Assembly (NCBI RefSeq): GCF_008271655.1
Contig: NZ_VKKX01000052.1
Coordinates: forward strand, 124,001-188,000
Direction: 5' to 3'
DNA from: Gemmobacter caeruleus
GTDB taxonomy: Bacteria > Pseudomonadota > Alphaproteobacteria > Rhodobacterales > Rhodobacteraceae
DNA length: 64,000 nt
Made by a program: the position numbers and the translations under genes
In this document: positions 34,632 through 43,174 of the stretch, piece after piece
Numbering within the stretch: the stretch's first letter is position 1
Layout: the number at the start of each line of letters is the position of its first letter
The notes under the pieces: model-generated
Seen by the model: only the letters and a program-made list of their open reading frames with translations
Database searches by the model: none
Told to the model about the DNA's origin: nothing

Positions 34632-35402
34632 ATGAAGAAACTTGCCCTGACCGCGCTGGCCGCCCTGATGCTTTCGGGTGCCGCCATGGCCGAGACCGTG
34701 AAGGTGGGCATCGCCGCCGAGCCCTATCCGCCCTTCGCCTCGCCCGATGCCAGCGGCAAATGGACCGGCTGGGAGGTGGACCTGATCGGCGCCGTCTGCA
34801 AGGCCGCCGAGATGGAGTGCGAAATCGTGCCGGTGGCCTGGGATGGCATCATCCCCGCGCTGACCGCCGGTCAGATCGACGCGATCATGGCCTCGATGTC
34901 GATCACCGAGGAACGGCTGAAGACCATCGACTTTTCCAACAAGTATTACAACACCCCGACCGTGATCGTGGCCGCCAAGGGCGGCGACATCGCCGCCACG
35001 CCCGAGGGGCTGGCCGGCAAGATCCTCGGCGTGCAGGTTTCGACCATCCATGAGGCCTATGCGCAAAAGCACTTTGCCGGCAGCGTGGCCGAGATCAAGG
35101 TCTATCAGACCCAGGACGAGGCCAATCAGGATCTGGTCGCCGGCCGGATCGACGCGACCCAGGCCGACAGCATCGCGCTGGATGCCTTCCTCGCCTCGGC
35201 CGAAGGGGCGGCCTGCTGCGAGGTGAAGGGCGCGGTGGCGGATGACCCGGATGTGCTGGGTCTGGGCGTCGGCGTCGGCCTGCGCAAGGGCGAGGATGCG
35301 CTGAAGGAAAAATTCAACGCGGGCATCGCCAAGGTGCTGGAGGATGGCACTTATGAAGCGATCTCCAAGCGCTATTTCGCCTCGTCGATCTATGGCGGCT
35401 GA
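34632..35402 (+). CDS. Periplasmic amino-acid-binding protein (family 3)
   Basis: A 256-residue solute-binding protein of the ArgT/HisJ family. The signal peptide is MKKLALTALAALMLSGAAMA, with cleavage before ETVKVG. The mature protein has the ligand-site pattern EPYPPF, then WTGWEVDLI, AWDGIIPAL, and MASMSITEERLKTIDFSNKYY, typical of lysine/arginine/ornithine- and histidine-binding proteins. A vicinal CC pair occurs near residue 197. It lies between the ATPase and permease genes. A basic amino acid is likely given the AruH/AruI genes next door, but the specificity needs binding data. Confidence 0.91.
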   Translation: MKKLALTALAALMLSGAAMAETVKVGIAAEPYPPFASPDASGKWTGWEVDLIGAVCKAAEMECEIVPVAWDGIIPALTAGQIDAIMASMSITEERLKTIDFSNKYYNTPTVIVAAKGGDIAATPEGLAGKILGVQVSTIHEAYAQKHFAGSVAEIKVYQTQDEANQDLVAGRIDATQADSIALDAFLASAEGAACCEVKGAVADDPDVLGLGVGVGLRKGEDALKEKFNAGIAKVLEDGTYEAISKRYFASSIYGG

Positions 35403-35407
35403 GCGCC

Positions 35408-36142
35408 GTGTCGGGGCTGGTTGCGGCCACCGCGACGCTTGAGCTGCTGCAACTGGAGCCCCCCGGCTGGGGGGCGCCCTTGCTGCGCGGGCTGGCCAGT
35501 TCGATGATGATCGCCTTTGGCGCCTATGGGCTGGGCCTGCTGCTGGGCCTGTGCGGCGCCTTTGGCAAGCTTTATGGCGGGCCGGTGCTGCGTGACCTGA
35601 TGGCGGTCTATACGACCGTGGTGCGGGCGGTGCCGGAACTCGTGCTGATCCTGATCCTGTTCTATGCCGGCACCGATGCGGTGAACCAGATCCTGCTGGG
35701 GCTGGGCTATGACCGCATCCAGATTTCCGGTGTGGCGGCGGGGATCGGGGTTCTGGGCGTGGTGCAGGGCGCCTATGCGACCGAGGTGCTGCGCGGCGCC
35801 ATTCAGGCGGTGCCGGCGGGCCAGATCGAGGCCGCGCGCGCCATGGGCATGGCGCCCGCCATGATCGCGCGACGGGTGACGCTGCCCCTGATGCTGCCCA
35901 ATGCCCTGCCGGGCCTGGGCAATCTGTGGCTCAATGCCACCAAGGATACCGCGCTGCTGGCGGTGGTGGGCTTTGCCGAACTGACCCAGACCACGCGACA
36001 GGCCGCCGGCGCGACCAAGGCCTATTTCACCTTCTTCATGGCGGCGGGGGTGCTTTATCTGACCATCTCGTTGATTTCGGGCTGGATTTTCGCCCGGATG
36101 GAACGCCGCGCCCGTCGTGGCATGCCGGAGATGCGCGCATGA
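35408..36142 (+). CDS. Amino-acid ABC transporter permease (HisQ-like)
   Basis: A 244-residue inner-membrane permease with about five hydrophobic segments, the first near residues 33-55. It carries the PAAT permease signature RAVPELVLILILFY and the EAA loop EAARAMGMAPAMIARRVTLP, which contacts the ATPase. GTG start at 35408, 5 bases after the binding-protein stop. Its end overlaps the second permease by 4 bases (ATGA). It forms a heterodimer with the next gene product in this transporter type. Confidence 0.92.
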   Translation: MSGLVAATATLELLQLEPPGWGAPLLRGLASSMMIAFGAYGLGLLLGLCGAFGKLYGGPVLRDLMAVYTTVVRAVPELVLILILFYAGTDAVNQILLGLGYDRIQISGVAAGIGVLGVVQGAYATEVLRGAIQAVPAGQIEAARAMGMAPAMIARRVTLPLMLPNALPGLGNLWLNATKDTALLAVVGFAELTQTTRQAAGATKAYFTFFMAAGVLYLTISLISGWIFARMERRARRGMPEMRA

Positions 36143-36918
36143 TCCTGACCCGCGCCTTCTGGCAACCGCATCGCATTGTGCTGGCCGCGATCGCCATCGC
36201 CATCGTGGTGTTTTGCGCGGTGACGCTGCGATGGGACTGGGTGCCGAAATATCTGCCGCTGGCGGCACAGGGCCTGTGGCGCACGATCTGGATCCTGCTC
36301 ACCTCGGTCGTGCTGGGCCTGATGCTGGCGATTCCGCTAGGGCTGGCGCAGGCCGTGGGGCCGTGGTTCCTGGCCTGGCCGGCGCGTGCCTTCTGCACGG
36401 TGATCCGGGGCACGCCGCTGCTGCTGCAACTCTGGCTGCTCTATTACGGGCTGGGCTCGCTGTTCCCGCAAATCCCCTGGATCCGGCAAAGCGATCTCTG
36501 GCCCATCCTGAGGCAGGCCTGGCCCTATGGGCTGCTGGCGTTGACGCTCAGTTTCGCGGGCTATGAGGGCGAGGTGATGCGCGGCGCCTTCAAGGGCGTG
36601 CCCAAGGGGCAACTGGAGGCCGCCAAGGCCATGGGCATGCCGCGCTTCACCACCCTGCGCCGTATCTGGCTGCCGCAGGCGCTGCACCGGGTGCTGCCCA
36701 CGCTGGGGGGCGAGACCGTGCTGCAACTGAAGGCAACCCCGCTGGTCGCCACCATCACCGTGGTCGATATCTACGCCGTGGCGAGCCGTGTGCGGCAGGA
36801 CACTTTCCTGACCTATGAGCCGCTTTTGCTGCTGGCGCTGGTCTATATGGCGGTGACGGCGGTGATCGTCGTGATCTTCCGCTGGTTCGAACGCCGGGTG
36901 CCGACCCGCGTCGCCTGA
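36139..36918 (+). CDS. Amino-acid ABC transporter permease (HisM-like)
   Basis: A 259-residue permease, partner of the preceding gene. Segments begin near residues 12-30 and 45-70. The signature RGTPLLLQLWLLYYG and the EAA loop EAAKAMGMPRFTTLRRIWLPQA are present. The start ATG at 36139 overlaps the upstream permease by 4 bases, so the two are translationally coupled. A longer open frame reaching back to 35926 is only a shadow of the upstream gene. A strong terminator follows 12 bases downstream and closes the operon. Confidence 0.92.
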   Translation: MILTRAFWQPHRIVLAAIAIAIVVFCAVTLRWDWVPKYLPLAAQGLWRTIWILLTSVVLGLMLAIPLGLAQAVGPWFLAWPARAFCTVIRGTPLLLQLWLLYYGLGSLFPQIPWIRQSDLWPILRQAWPYGLLALTLSFAGYEGEVMRGAFKGVPKGQLEAAKAMGMPRFTTLRRIWLPQALHRVLPTLGGETVLQLKATPLVATITVVDIYAVASRVRQDTFLTYEPLLLLALVYMAVTAVIVVIFRWFERRVPTRVA

Positions 36919-36930
36919 CCTGCCAAAGGA

Positions 36931-36958
36931 AAACCCCCGCCGGCAAGGGCGGGGGTTT
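36931..36958. terminator. Bidirectional intrinsic terminator
   Basis: AAACCCCCGCC (36931-36941) pairs with GGCGGGGGTTT (36948-36958), an 11-bp stem on a GGCAAG loop with A/T flanks on both sides. It lies between the convergent importer operon and the pepF gene and can serve both. Confidence 0.85.
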
Positions 36959-36963
36959 CGGGG

Positions 36964-38790
36964 TCAGTCTTCCATCGCCTCCAGTTCGTCGATGAAGCCC
37001 GCGATCATCGACAGGCCCTTGTCCCAGAATTTCGGATCGCTCGCATCCAGACCAAAGGGCGCCAGCAATTCCTTGTGGTGTTTGGAACCGCCCGCGCTCA
37101 GCAGGTCGAAATACTTGTCCTCGAACCCCGGCAGGCCATCGGCATAGGCGGCATAAAGCGCATTCACCAGCCCGTCACCAAACGCATAGGCATAGACGTA
37201 GAACGGCGAATGCACGAAATGCGGGATATAGGCCCAGAAGGTTTCATACCCATCCATGAAATCGAAGGCCGGGCCAAGGCTTTCGGCCTGCACGCTCATC
37301 CACAGGGCGTTGATGTCGTCGGGGGTCAGCTCGCCCTCGGCCCGGGCCGCATGCAGCTTGCATTCGAAATCGTAGAACGCGATCTGGCGCACCACGGTAT
37401 TGATCATGTCCTCGACCTTGCCGGCCAGCAGGGTCTTGCGTTCGGCCTTGGTTTTCGCGCCATCCAGCAACTTGCGGAAGGTCAGCATCTCGCCAAAGAC
37501 GCTGGCGGTTTCGGCCAGTGTCAGCGGGGTGGAGGACAGCAATTCGCCCTGCGCCGCCGCCAACCGCTGATGCACGCCATGCCCCAGCTCATGCGCCAGC
37601 GTCATCACGTCGCGCGGCTTGCCCAGATAGTTCAGCATCACATAGGGATGCACCGTGGTCACGGTCGGGTGGGCAAAGGCGCCCGGGGCCTTGCCGGGTT
37701 TCACGCCGGCGTCGATCCAGCCCTTTGTGAAGAAAGGCTCCGCCAGTTCCGCCAGCCGGGGCGAGAAGGCGGCATAGGCATCCGACACCGTCTTGCGGGC
37801 GTCGTCCCAGCCGATGACCTTGGGCTGTTCGATCGGCAGGGGGGCGTTGCGATCCCAGACCTGCAACCGCTCCAGCCCCAGCCATTTCGCCTTGAGCGCG
37901 TAATAGCGGTGGCTCAGCTTGGGATAGGCCGCGACCACGGCATCGCGCAGCGCCTGCACCACCTCGGGTTCCACATGGTTCGACAGGTGGCGGCCATGCT
38001 GCGGGCTGGGCATCTTGCGCCAGCGGTCATGGATTTCCTTTTCCTTGGCCAGCGTGTTGTGGACACGGGCAAAGAGCTTGATATGGCGGTCGAAAACCCC
38101 GGCCAATGCCCGCGCCGCCGCCTCGCGTTTGGTGCGGTCGGTATCGGTCAGCAGGTTCAGAGTCGCCTCCAGGTTCAGCTCCTCCGCCTCGCCCGCGACC
38201 GAGAACATCAGCCCCGCCATCGTCTCGTCGAACAGCTTGTTCCAGGCGCTTGCCCCCACCACGCTTTCGTCATGCAAAAAGCGTTCGAGTTCGTCCGACA
38301 ACTGATGCGGGCGCATGGCGCGCATGCGGTCAAAGACCGGCCTGTAGCGCGCCAGATCGGCATTGGCCGCCAGCAGCCCAGCCAGATGCGCATCATCCAG
38401 CCGGTTGAATTCCAGGCTGAAGAACACCAGCGGCGTGGTATAGGCGGTGACGCGATCCTGCGCATCGGCCATGAACTTGGCGCGTTCGCTGTCCATGGTG
38501 TTCTGGTAATAGCGCAGGCCCGCATAGGACATCAGGCGGCCGGCGATGATGTCGATCGCCTCGTAATCGCGCACGCAGGCCAGCAGACCGGCCGCGTCGA
38601 GGCTGGCAAGCCGGCCCTCATATCGCGTCGCGAAATCGGCGCAGGCAGTTTCCAGCCAAGCCATGTCGCGGGTCAGTTCCGGCGCGTCGGGGGCGGGGTA
38701 GAGATCGCGCAGATCCCAATCGGGCAGGTCGCCAAGGCCCCCCCCGGCGGCATGGGCGTCGAAAACCGGATGGGGCAGCGGCAAAGTCAT
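36964..38790 (-). CDS. pepF: Oligoendopeptidase F, M3 family
   Basis: A 608-residue cytoplasmic zinc peptidase of the M3B/PepF group, cleaving peptides of medium length. The zinc motif HELGH is near residues 397-401 in MTLAHELGHGVHQ, and the third ligand glutamate is in LTLAETASVFGEM about 25 residues later. The N-terminal helical domain (to ~200) includes RLMSYAGLRYYQNTMDSERAKF. There is no signal peptide. Length and motifs are normal for the family. It is a single-gene unit ending at the bidirectional terminator, with its start facing the Anbu operon across 324 bases. Confidence 0.94.
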   Translation of the reverse strand: MTLPLPHPVFDAHAAGGGLGDLPDWDLRDLYPAPDAPELTRDMAWLETACADFATRYEGRLASLDAAGLLACVRDYEAIDIIAGRLMSYAGLRYYQNTMDSERAKFMADAQDRVTAYTTPLVFFSLEFNRLDDAHLAGLLAANADLARYRPVFDRMRAMRPHQLSDELERFLHDESVVGASAWNKLFDETMAGLMFSVAGEAEELNLEATLNLLTDTDRTKREAAARALAGVFDRHIKLFARVHNTLAKEKEIHDRWRKMPSPQHGRHLSNHVEPEVVQALRDAVVAAYPKLSHRYYALKAKWLGLERLQVWDRNAPLPIEQPKVIGWDDARKTVSDAYAAFSPRLAELAEPFFTKGWIDAGVKPGKAPGAFAHPTVTTVHPYVMLNYLGKPRDVMTLAHELGHGVHQRLAAAQGELLSSTPLTLAETASVFGEMLTFRKLLDGAKTKAERKTLLAGKVEDMINTVVRQIAFYDFECKLHAARAEGELTPDDINALWMSVQAESLGPAFDFMDGYETFWAYIPHFVHSPFYVYAYAFGDGLVNALYAAYADGLPGFEDKYFDLLSAGGSKHHKELLAPFGLDASDPKFWDKGLSMIAGFIDELEAMED

Positions 38791-39114
38791 GGGATACCTC
38801 GGATTGCTTTGCCCTCATCTAGGGGCGCGGGTCGGCCAAGCGCAAGAGCGGGCCCCGCATTTGCGCCGGCCCGCCGCCGCCCGCACCTTGCCCGGCACCG
38901 CATCGGCCGGCGCCGAAAGCGCAAGGATTCGACATTGCGGCCCGGATTTCTGCTGTTTCACCCCGCATCTGCACAAAAAACAGGCATTGCGCCGCGATCT
39001 TATCGGCGGTTCCGGCCCGCTGGTGCCTAAAATGCGACCGGCGCTTTTCTCTCCCCAAAGCGGTTGCTTAACTGGAACCAGAACAGATCAGGCCGCGACC
39101 GGGGGGTGGTTCAG
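38791..39114. other. Divergent intergenic region, pepF and the Anbu operon
   Basis: This 324-base stretch holds no gene I can support. It is GC-rich next to pepF and more AT-rich in the half next to the ATP-grasp gene. A TAAAAT hexamer (39028-39033) could be a -10 for the rightward operon but has no good -35. A G-run (39101-39106) probably serves as the Shine-Dalgarno for the GTG at 39115. Confidence 0.4.
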
Positions 39115-40527
39115 GTGACCGACTATTTCAACGAGATGTATCAGAACGGCGCGGTGCGTCCCCCCTATGCCCGGCTGGAAGACTGGATGAAGCTGATGCC
39201 GGCCGAGTTGCGGCAGATGAAGCAGGCCGAGGCCGAAAGCCTGTTCCGCCGCATCGGCATCACCTTTGCCGTCTATGGCGAGGGCGGCGATCCCGACCGG
39301 CTGATCCCCTTTGACATGTTTCCCCGCGTTTTCACCGGGCAGGAATGGTCACGCCTGGAACGCGGCATCAAGCAGCGCGCCCGCGCGCTCAATGCCTTTC
39401 TGGTCGATGTCTATGGACGGGGCGAGATCGTGAAGGCCGGCCGCATCCCCGCGCGGCTGGTCTATCAGAACGAGGCCTATGAAAAGGCGGTGGTCGGTTT
39501 CGTGCCGCCCAAGGGGGTCTATTCCCACATCGTCGGCATTGATCTGGTGCGCACCGGCCCCGACGAATTCTTCGTGCTGGAGGACAATTGCCGCACGCCC
39601 TCGGGCGTCAGCTACATGCTGGAAAACCGCGAGATCATGATGCGGATGTTCCCCGACCTGTTCCGGGAAAACCGCATCCAGCCGGTTGATAGCTACAGCG
39701 AACGCCTGCGCCGGACGCTTGCCAGCGTGGCACCGGCCAAATGCAAGGGCGATCCCTGCATCGTCATCCTGACGCCGGGGCATTTCAACAGCGCGTATTA
39801 CGAACACAGCTTTCTGGCCGACCTGATGGGGGTCGAACTGGTCGAGGGGCAGGATCTGTTCGTGGAGGGCGAATATGTCTACATGCGCACCACCGAAGGC
39901 CCGCGCCGGGTGGATGTGATCTATCGCCGGATCGACGACGCCTTCATCGACCCGCTCTGTTTCCGCCCCGACAGCATGCTGGGCGTGCCGGGGCTGATGG
40001 ATGTCTACCGCTCGGGCGGGGTCAGCATCTGTTCTGCGCCGGGCGCGGGGGTGGCCGATGACAAGGCCGTCTACACTTTCGTGCCGGAAATGGTGCGCTT
40101 TTACCTGGGCGAGGAGCCGATCCTGAACAATGTCCCGACCTGGCAATGCGCCAAGGCGGATGACCTGAAATATGTGCTGGAACACCTGCCCGAACTGGTG
40201 GTCAAGGAGGTGCATGGCTCGGGCGGTTACGGGATGCTGGTGGGACCGAAGGCCACGAAGGACCAGGTGGAAACCTTCCGCAAGAAGATCGAGGACGACC
40301 CCGACAATTACATCGCCCAGCCGACGCTCGCGCTTTCGACCACGCCGACCTTCGTGGCCGAAGGCATCGCGCCGCGCCATGTGGATCTGCGGCCCTATTG
40401 TCTGGTCGGCGAACAGATCGACCTCGTGCCCGGCGGGTTGACCCGCGTCGCGCTGACCGAGGGCAGTCTTGTGGTGAACTCGTCGCAGGGTGGCGGGGTC
40501 AAGGATACCTGGGTGCTGGCGGAGTAA
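39115..40527 (+). CDS. Circularly permuted ATP-grasp protein (DUF404/DUF407), Anbu operon
   Basis: A 470-residue protein of the circularly permuted ATP-grasp type 2 family. Recognisable blocks are YFNEMYQNGAVRPPYARL at the start, FVLEDNCRTPSGVSYMLENR near 158-177, and VVKEVHGSGGYGMLVGPKA near 362-380. These enzymes are predicted to ligate carboxylates to amines at ATP cost, but the substrate here is not known. It opens the four-gene set ATP-grasp, alpha-E, transglutaminase, Anbu. The start is uncertain: GTG at 39115 follows GGGGGG by 8 bases, GTG at 39106 and TTG at 39064 are alternatives, and no ATG is available. Confidence 0.9.
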   Translation: MTDYFNEMYQNGAVRPPYARLEDWMKLMPAELRQMKQAEAESLFRRIGITFAVYGEGGDPDRLIPFDMFPRVFTGQEWSRLERGIKQRARALNAFLVDVYGRGEIVKAGRIPARLVYQNEAYEKAVVGFVPPKGVYSHIVGIDLVRTGPDEFFVLEDNCRTPSGVSYMLENREIMMRMFPDLFRENRIQPVDSYSERLRRTLASVAPAKCKGDPCIVILTPGHFNSAYYEHSFLADLMGVELVEGQDLFVEGEYVYMRTTEGPRRVDVIYRRIDDAFIDPLCFRPDSMLGVPGLMDVYRSGGVSICSAPGAGVADDKAVYTFVPEMVRFYLGEEPILNNVPTWQCAKADDLKYVLEHLPELVVKEVHGSGGYGMLVGPKATKDQVETFRKKIEDDPDNYIAQPTLALSTTPTFVAEGIAPRHVDLRPYCLVGEQIDLVPGGLTRVALTEGSLVVNSSQGGGVKDTWVLAE

Positions 40528-40531
40528 GACC

Positions 40532-41482
40532 ATGCTGAGCAGAACCGCAGACAACCTCTACTGGATCGCCCGCTACATGGAGCGCGCCGATATCGCGGCG
40601 CGGCTGCTGGAGGTGGGGGCGCGCATCTCGCTGCTACCGTCCGCGCATGGCTATCGCAGCGAATGGGACAGCCTGTTGCAATCCTCGGGCACCGCCGACG
40701 GCTTTGCGAAGAAATATGGCGACCCGGTGCAACGCAATCTGGAAAGCTGGCTGTTCTTTGACCGCGACAACCCGTCTTCGGTCGCCAGTTGCATCACGGC
40801 GGCGCGCGAAAACGGCCGCATCGTGCGCACCGCGCTGACCAGCCAGGTCTGGGATGCGCTGAACACCGCCTTTCAGGAATTGCGCCAGATGGAGCGCAAG
40901 CCCCGGTCGGAGCTGGAGCTGAGCCTGCTGACCGAATGGGTGATGCGCCACGCCGCCATGGTGCGCGGCGCCATCGACGCCACGCTCTTGCGCAATGACG
41001 GCTACAACTTTCTCAATCTCGGCTATTATCTGGAACGCGGCGACAACACCGCCCGGATGATGGATGTGAAATATTACGTCCTGCTGCCCCGGATCGAATT
41101 CGTGGGCTCGGGGCTGGACAATTACCAGTGGACCACGCTTCTGCGGGCCATGGGCGCGCATCGGGCCTTTCACTGGGCCTATGGCGGCGAGGTGACGGCG
41201 GCCAAGATCGCCGATTTCCTGATCCTCAACCCGCAAAGCCCGCGCTCGCTCATCACCTGCGTCGCGGGGATGAACAACCATCTGGGGCGGCTGGCCAAGG
41301 CCTATGGCCGCGTGACGCGCGCGCAGGGCAAGGGGGCGGCGATGCTGGCGGAACTGGAAACGACGACGGTGGAAAAGGTCTTTGACGAGGGGCTGCACGA
41401 ATTCCTCAGCCGCTTCATCGGTGAAAGCGCCGAACTGGGCGGGCTGATCCATGAGGGCTATCTGAGCGGGGATGTGCGCTGA
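40532..41482 (+). CDS. Alpha-E domain protein (DUF403), Anbu operon
   Basis: A 316-residue mostly helical protein of the alpha-E (DUF403) family. It starts MLSRTADNLYWIARYMERAD, with the ERAD/ERGDNTARMMD glutamate-rich helix motifs that name the family, the second near residue 170. The function is unknown, but it always travels with the circularly permuted ATP-grasp and a transglutaminase-like protein and probably works with them in making a peptide-like or amide product. Start ATG at 40532 with GGAG 8 bases upstream. It overlaps the next gene by one base (TGATG). Confidence 0.9.
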   Translation: MLSRTADNLYWIARYMERADIAARLLEVGARISLLPSAHGYRSEWDSLLQSSGTADGFAKKYGDPVQRNLESWLFFDRDNPSSVASCITAARENGRIVRTALTSQVWDALNTAFQELRQMERKPRSELELSLLTEWVMRHAAMVRGAIDATLLRNDGYNFLNLGYYLERGDNTARMMDVKYYVLLPRIEFVGSGLDNYQWTTLLRAMGAHRAFHWAYGGEVTAAKIADFLILNPQSPRSLITCVAGMNNHLGRLAKAYGRVTRAQGKGAAMLAELETTTVEKVFDEGLHEFLSRFIGESAELGGLIHEGYLSGDVR

Positions 41483-42315
41483 TGCGTCTGACTGTCGATC
41501 ATGTGACCCGCTACAGCTATGACCAGCCGGTGCGCGGCGTGGTGCAGAGCCACCGCCTGACGCCCACGGCATTCGAGGGGCAGACCGTGCTGGACTGGAC
41601 GGTCGAGGTGACCGACGGCCTGGCCGGCGGCGCCTTCCGCGATGGTGCGGGCGACCGGATCCAGAGCTGGTCGGTGCAGGGGCCGGTGTCGGAAATCGTG
41701 GTGCGGGTGCGCGGCACGGTGGAAACCGTCGATCTGGCCGGCATGTTGAAGGGCCATCGCGAAACCGTGCGCCCCGAGGTCTATCTGCGCGAAACTCATG
41801 CCACCTGGGCCGATGCCGCGCTGGTGGCGCTGTCTGCCGCCGCCGAGGGGGCGGAGGGGCCGCTGGACGCCGCGCATCGCCTGTCCGAGGCGGTGGCCGA
41901 GGCGATCGCCTATGAACCCGGCGCGACCGAGGCCCATACCACCGCCGCCGAGGCGCTGGCCAAGGGCGCCGGTGTCTGCCAGGACCACGCCCATGCCCTG
42001 ATCGCGGTGGCGCGGGCGCGCGAGATCCCGGCACGCTATGTCTCGGGCTATCTCTGCGCCGATGCGGAGGGCGCGCCGCATGAGGCCGCCCATGCCTGGG
42101 CAGAGCTGTTCATCGCCGGGCTGGGCTGGATCGGCTTTGACCCGGCGAATCGATGCTGCCCGGATGCGCGCTATATCCGGCTGGGATCGGGTCTTGACGC
42201 GCAGGATGCCGCGCCCATCCGTGGTGTGGCGCGCGGGCCCGGCTCCGAGACGATGGATGTGCGCGTCTCTGTCGCGCCCGGCGGCGGACAAAGCCAGTCG
42301 CAGGGCCAGCAATGA
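41482..42315 (+). CDS. Transglutaminase-like cysteine protease family protein, Anbu operon
   Basis: A 277-residue protein with the bacterial transglutaminase N-terminal region (MRLTVDHVTRYSYDQPVRGVVQSHRLTP) and the catalytic core. The triad is C166 in GAGVCQDHAH, H204 in AAHAWAEL and D220 in GFDPANR. Bacterial members are more often peptidases or amidases than crosslinkers. There is no signal peptide, so it should act in the cytoplasm with its operon partners. The C-terminus is a short Ser/Gln/Gly tail. It is coupled to the alpha-E gene by a 1-base overlap and is followed by Anbu after 69 bases. Confidence 0.91.
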   Translation: MRLTVDHVTRYSYDQPVRGVVQSHRLTPTAFEGQTVLDWTVEVTDGLAGGAFRDGAGDRIQSWSVQGPVSEIVVRVRGTVETVDLAGMLKGHRETVRPEVYLRETHATWADAALVALSAAAEGAEGPLDAAHRLSEAVAEAIAYEPGATEAHTTAAEALAKGAGVCQDHAHALIAVARAREIPARYVSGYLCADAEGAPHEAAHAWAELFIAGLGWIGFDPANRCCPDARYIRLGSGLDAQDAAPIRGVARGPGSETMDVRVSVAPGGGQSQSQGQQ

Positions 42316-42384
42316 TCCGGCACCCGGTTGCGCCCGCGCGGGCGCGGCCCTAGTCTTGCCCGCAATCAGACTACGGAACCGATC

Positions 42385-43110
42385 ATGACCTATTGCGTGG
42401 GCCTTCTCCTGAATGAAGGCATGGTGCTTCTGTCCGATACGCGGACCAATGCGGGGCTCGACAATATCTCGACCTATCGCAAGATGTTCACCTTTGAAGA
42501 TCCGGGCGAAAGGGTGATCGCCATCATGACGGCGGGCAGCCTGAGCGTGACCCAGACCACCATCGCGCGGCTGCGCGAGGCGATGGAGGATGACGACGCC
42601 ACCGGCGAGACCTCGATCATGCAGGCCCCCACCATGCTCAAGGTCGCGGAGATCGTGGGCAACATGCTGTCGCAGGTGCGCGCCGAGATCGGCGAGAAGA
42701 TGGCCACCATGAAGCAGAGCGCAAGCGCCAGCATGATCGTGGCGGGGCAGCGCAAGGGCGGCGCGATGCGGCTGTTCCTGATCTATCCCGAGGGGAATTT
42801 CATCGAGGCGACCGAGGACACGCCCTTTCTGCAAATCGGCGAGCATAAATATGGCAAGCCGATCCTTGACCGCGTGGTGCGGCCGGAAACCAGCCTGGCC
42901 GACGCGCAGAAGGCGGTTCTGCTGAGCATGGATTCGACGCTGCGGTCCAACCTGTCGGTCGGCATGCCGCTGGATTTGGCGGTGATCGCGGCCGAGGAAT
43001 GCCGGATCAGCCAACGCCGCCGGATCGAGGCCGGCGATCCGCAATTCCGTGCCATGTCAGAGGCCTGGTCGGCGGCGCTGCGCGACGGCTTTACACAGAT
43101 CGTGATCTGA
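42385..43110 (+). CDS. Proteasome-like protein Anbu (bacterial proteasome homologue)
   Basis: A 241-residue member of the Anbu family, relatives of proteasome beta subunits and HslV. Starting at the ATG at 42385, the threonine at position 2 (MTYCVG) becomes N-terminal after methionine removal, with the aspartate in LLSDTRTN and the lysine in STYRKMF at the places expected for the proteasome Thr1-Asp17-Lys33 set. Anbu forms open-ring or helical oligomers in studied species, and its peptidase activity is debated. No ATPase partner is adjacent. The upstream ATP-grasp, alpha-E and transglutaminase genes are the known Anbu neighbours, supporting the call. Confidence 0.93.
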   Translation: MTYCVGLLLNEGMVLLSDTRTNAGLDNISTYRKMFTFEDPGERVIAIMTAGSLSVTQTTIARLREAMEDDDATGETSIMQAPTMLKVAEIVGNMLSQVRAEIGEKMATMKQSASASMIVAGQRKGGAMRLFLIYPEGNFIEATEDTPFLQIGEHKYGKPILDRVVRPETSLADAQKAVLLSMDSTLRSNLSVGMPLDLAVIAAEECRISQRRRIEAGDPQFRAMSEAWSAALRDGFTQIVI

Positions 43111-43118
43111 ACCGGCCC

Positions 43119-43165
43119 GCCGCCGCAGGGCTGCCCCCGCGGGGTGATCGGCAAAAGAAGAAGGG
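43119..43165 (-). repeat. Intergenic repeat element, copy 5 (diverged)
   Basis: Read on the minus strand, CTTCTTCTTTTGCC starts 10 bases after the hydrolase stop and is followed by CACCCCGCGGGGGCAG, a GC-rich palindrome-bearing segment. It is the least conserved copy. It lies between two convergent genes and may help to terminate them. Confidence 0.45.
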
Positions 43166-43174
43166 GCGGGGGCG

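Noticed and set aside
42385-43110. Anbu called as HslV or as a 20S proteasome beta subunit
   Set aside because: No HslU gene follows and no Pup/Mpa genes are present. The length (241 residues) and the ATP-grasp/alpha-E/transglutaminase neighbours identify Anbu.
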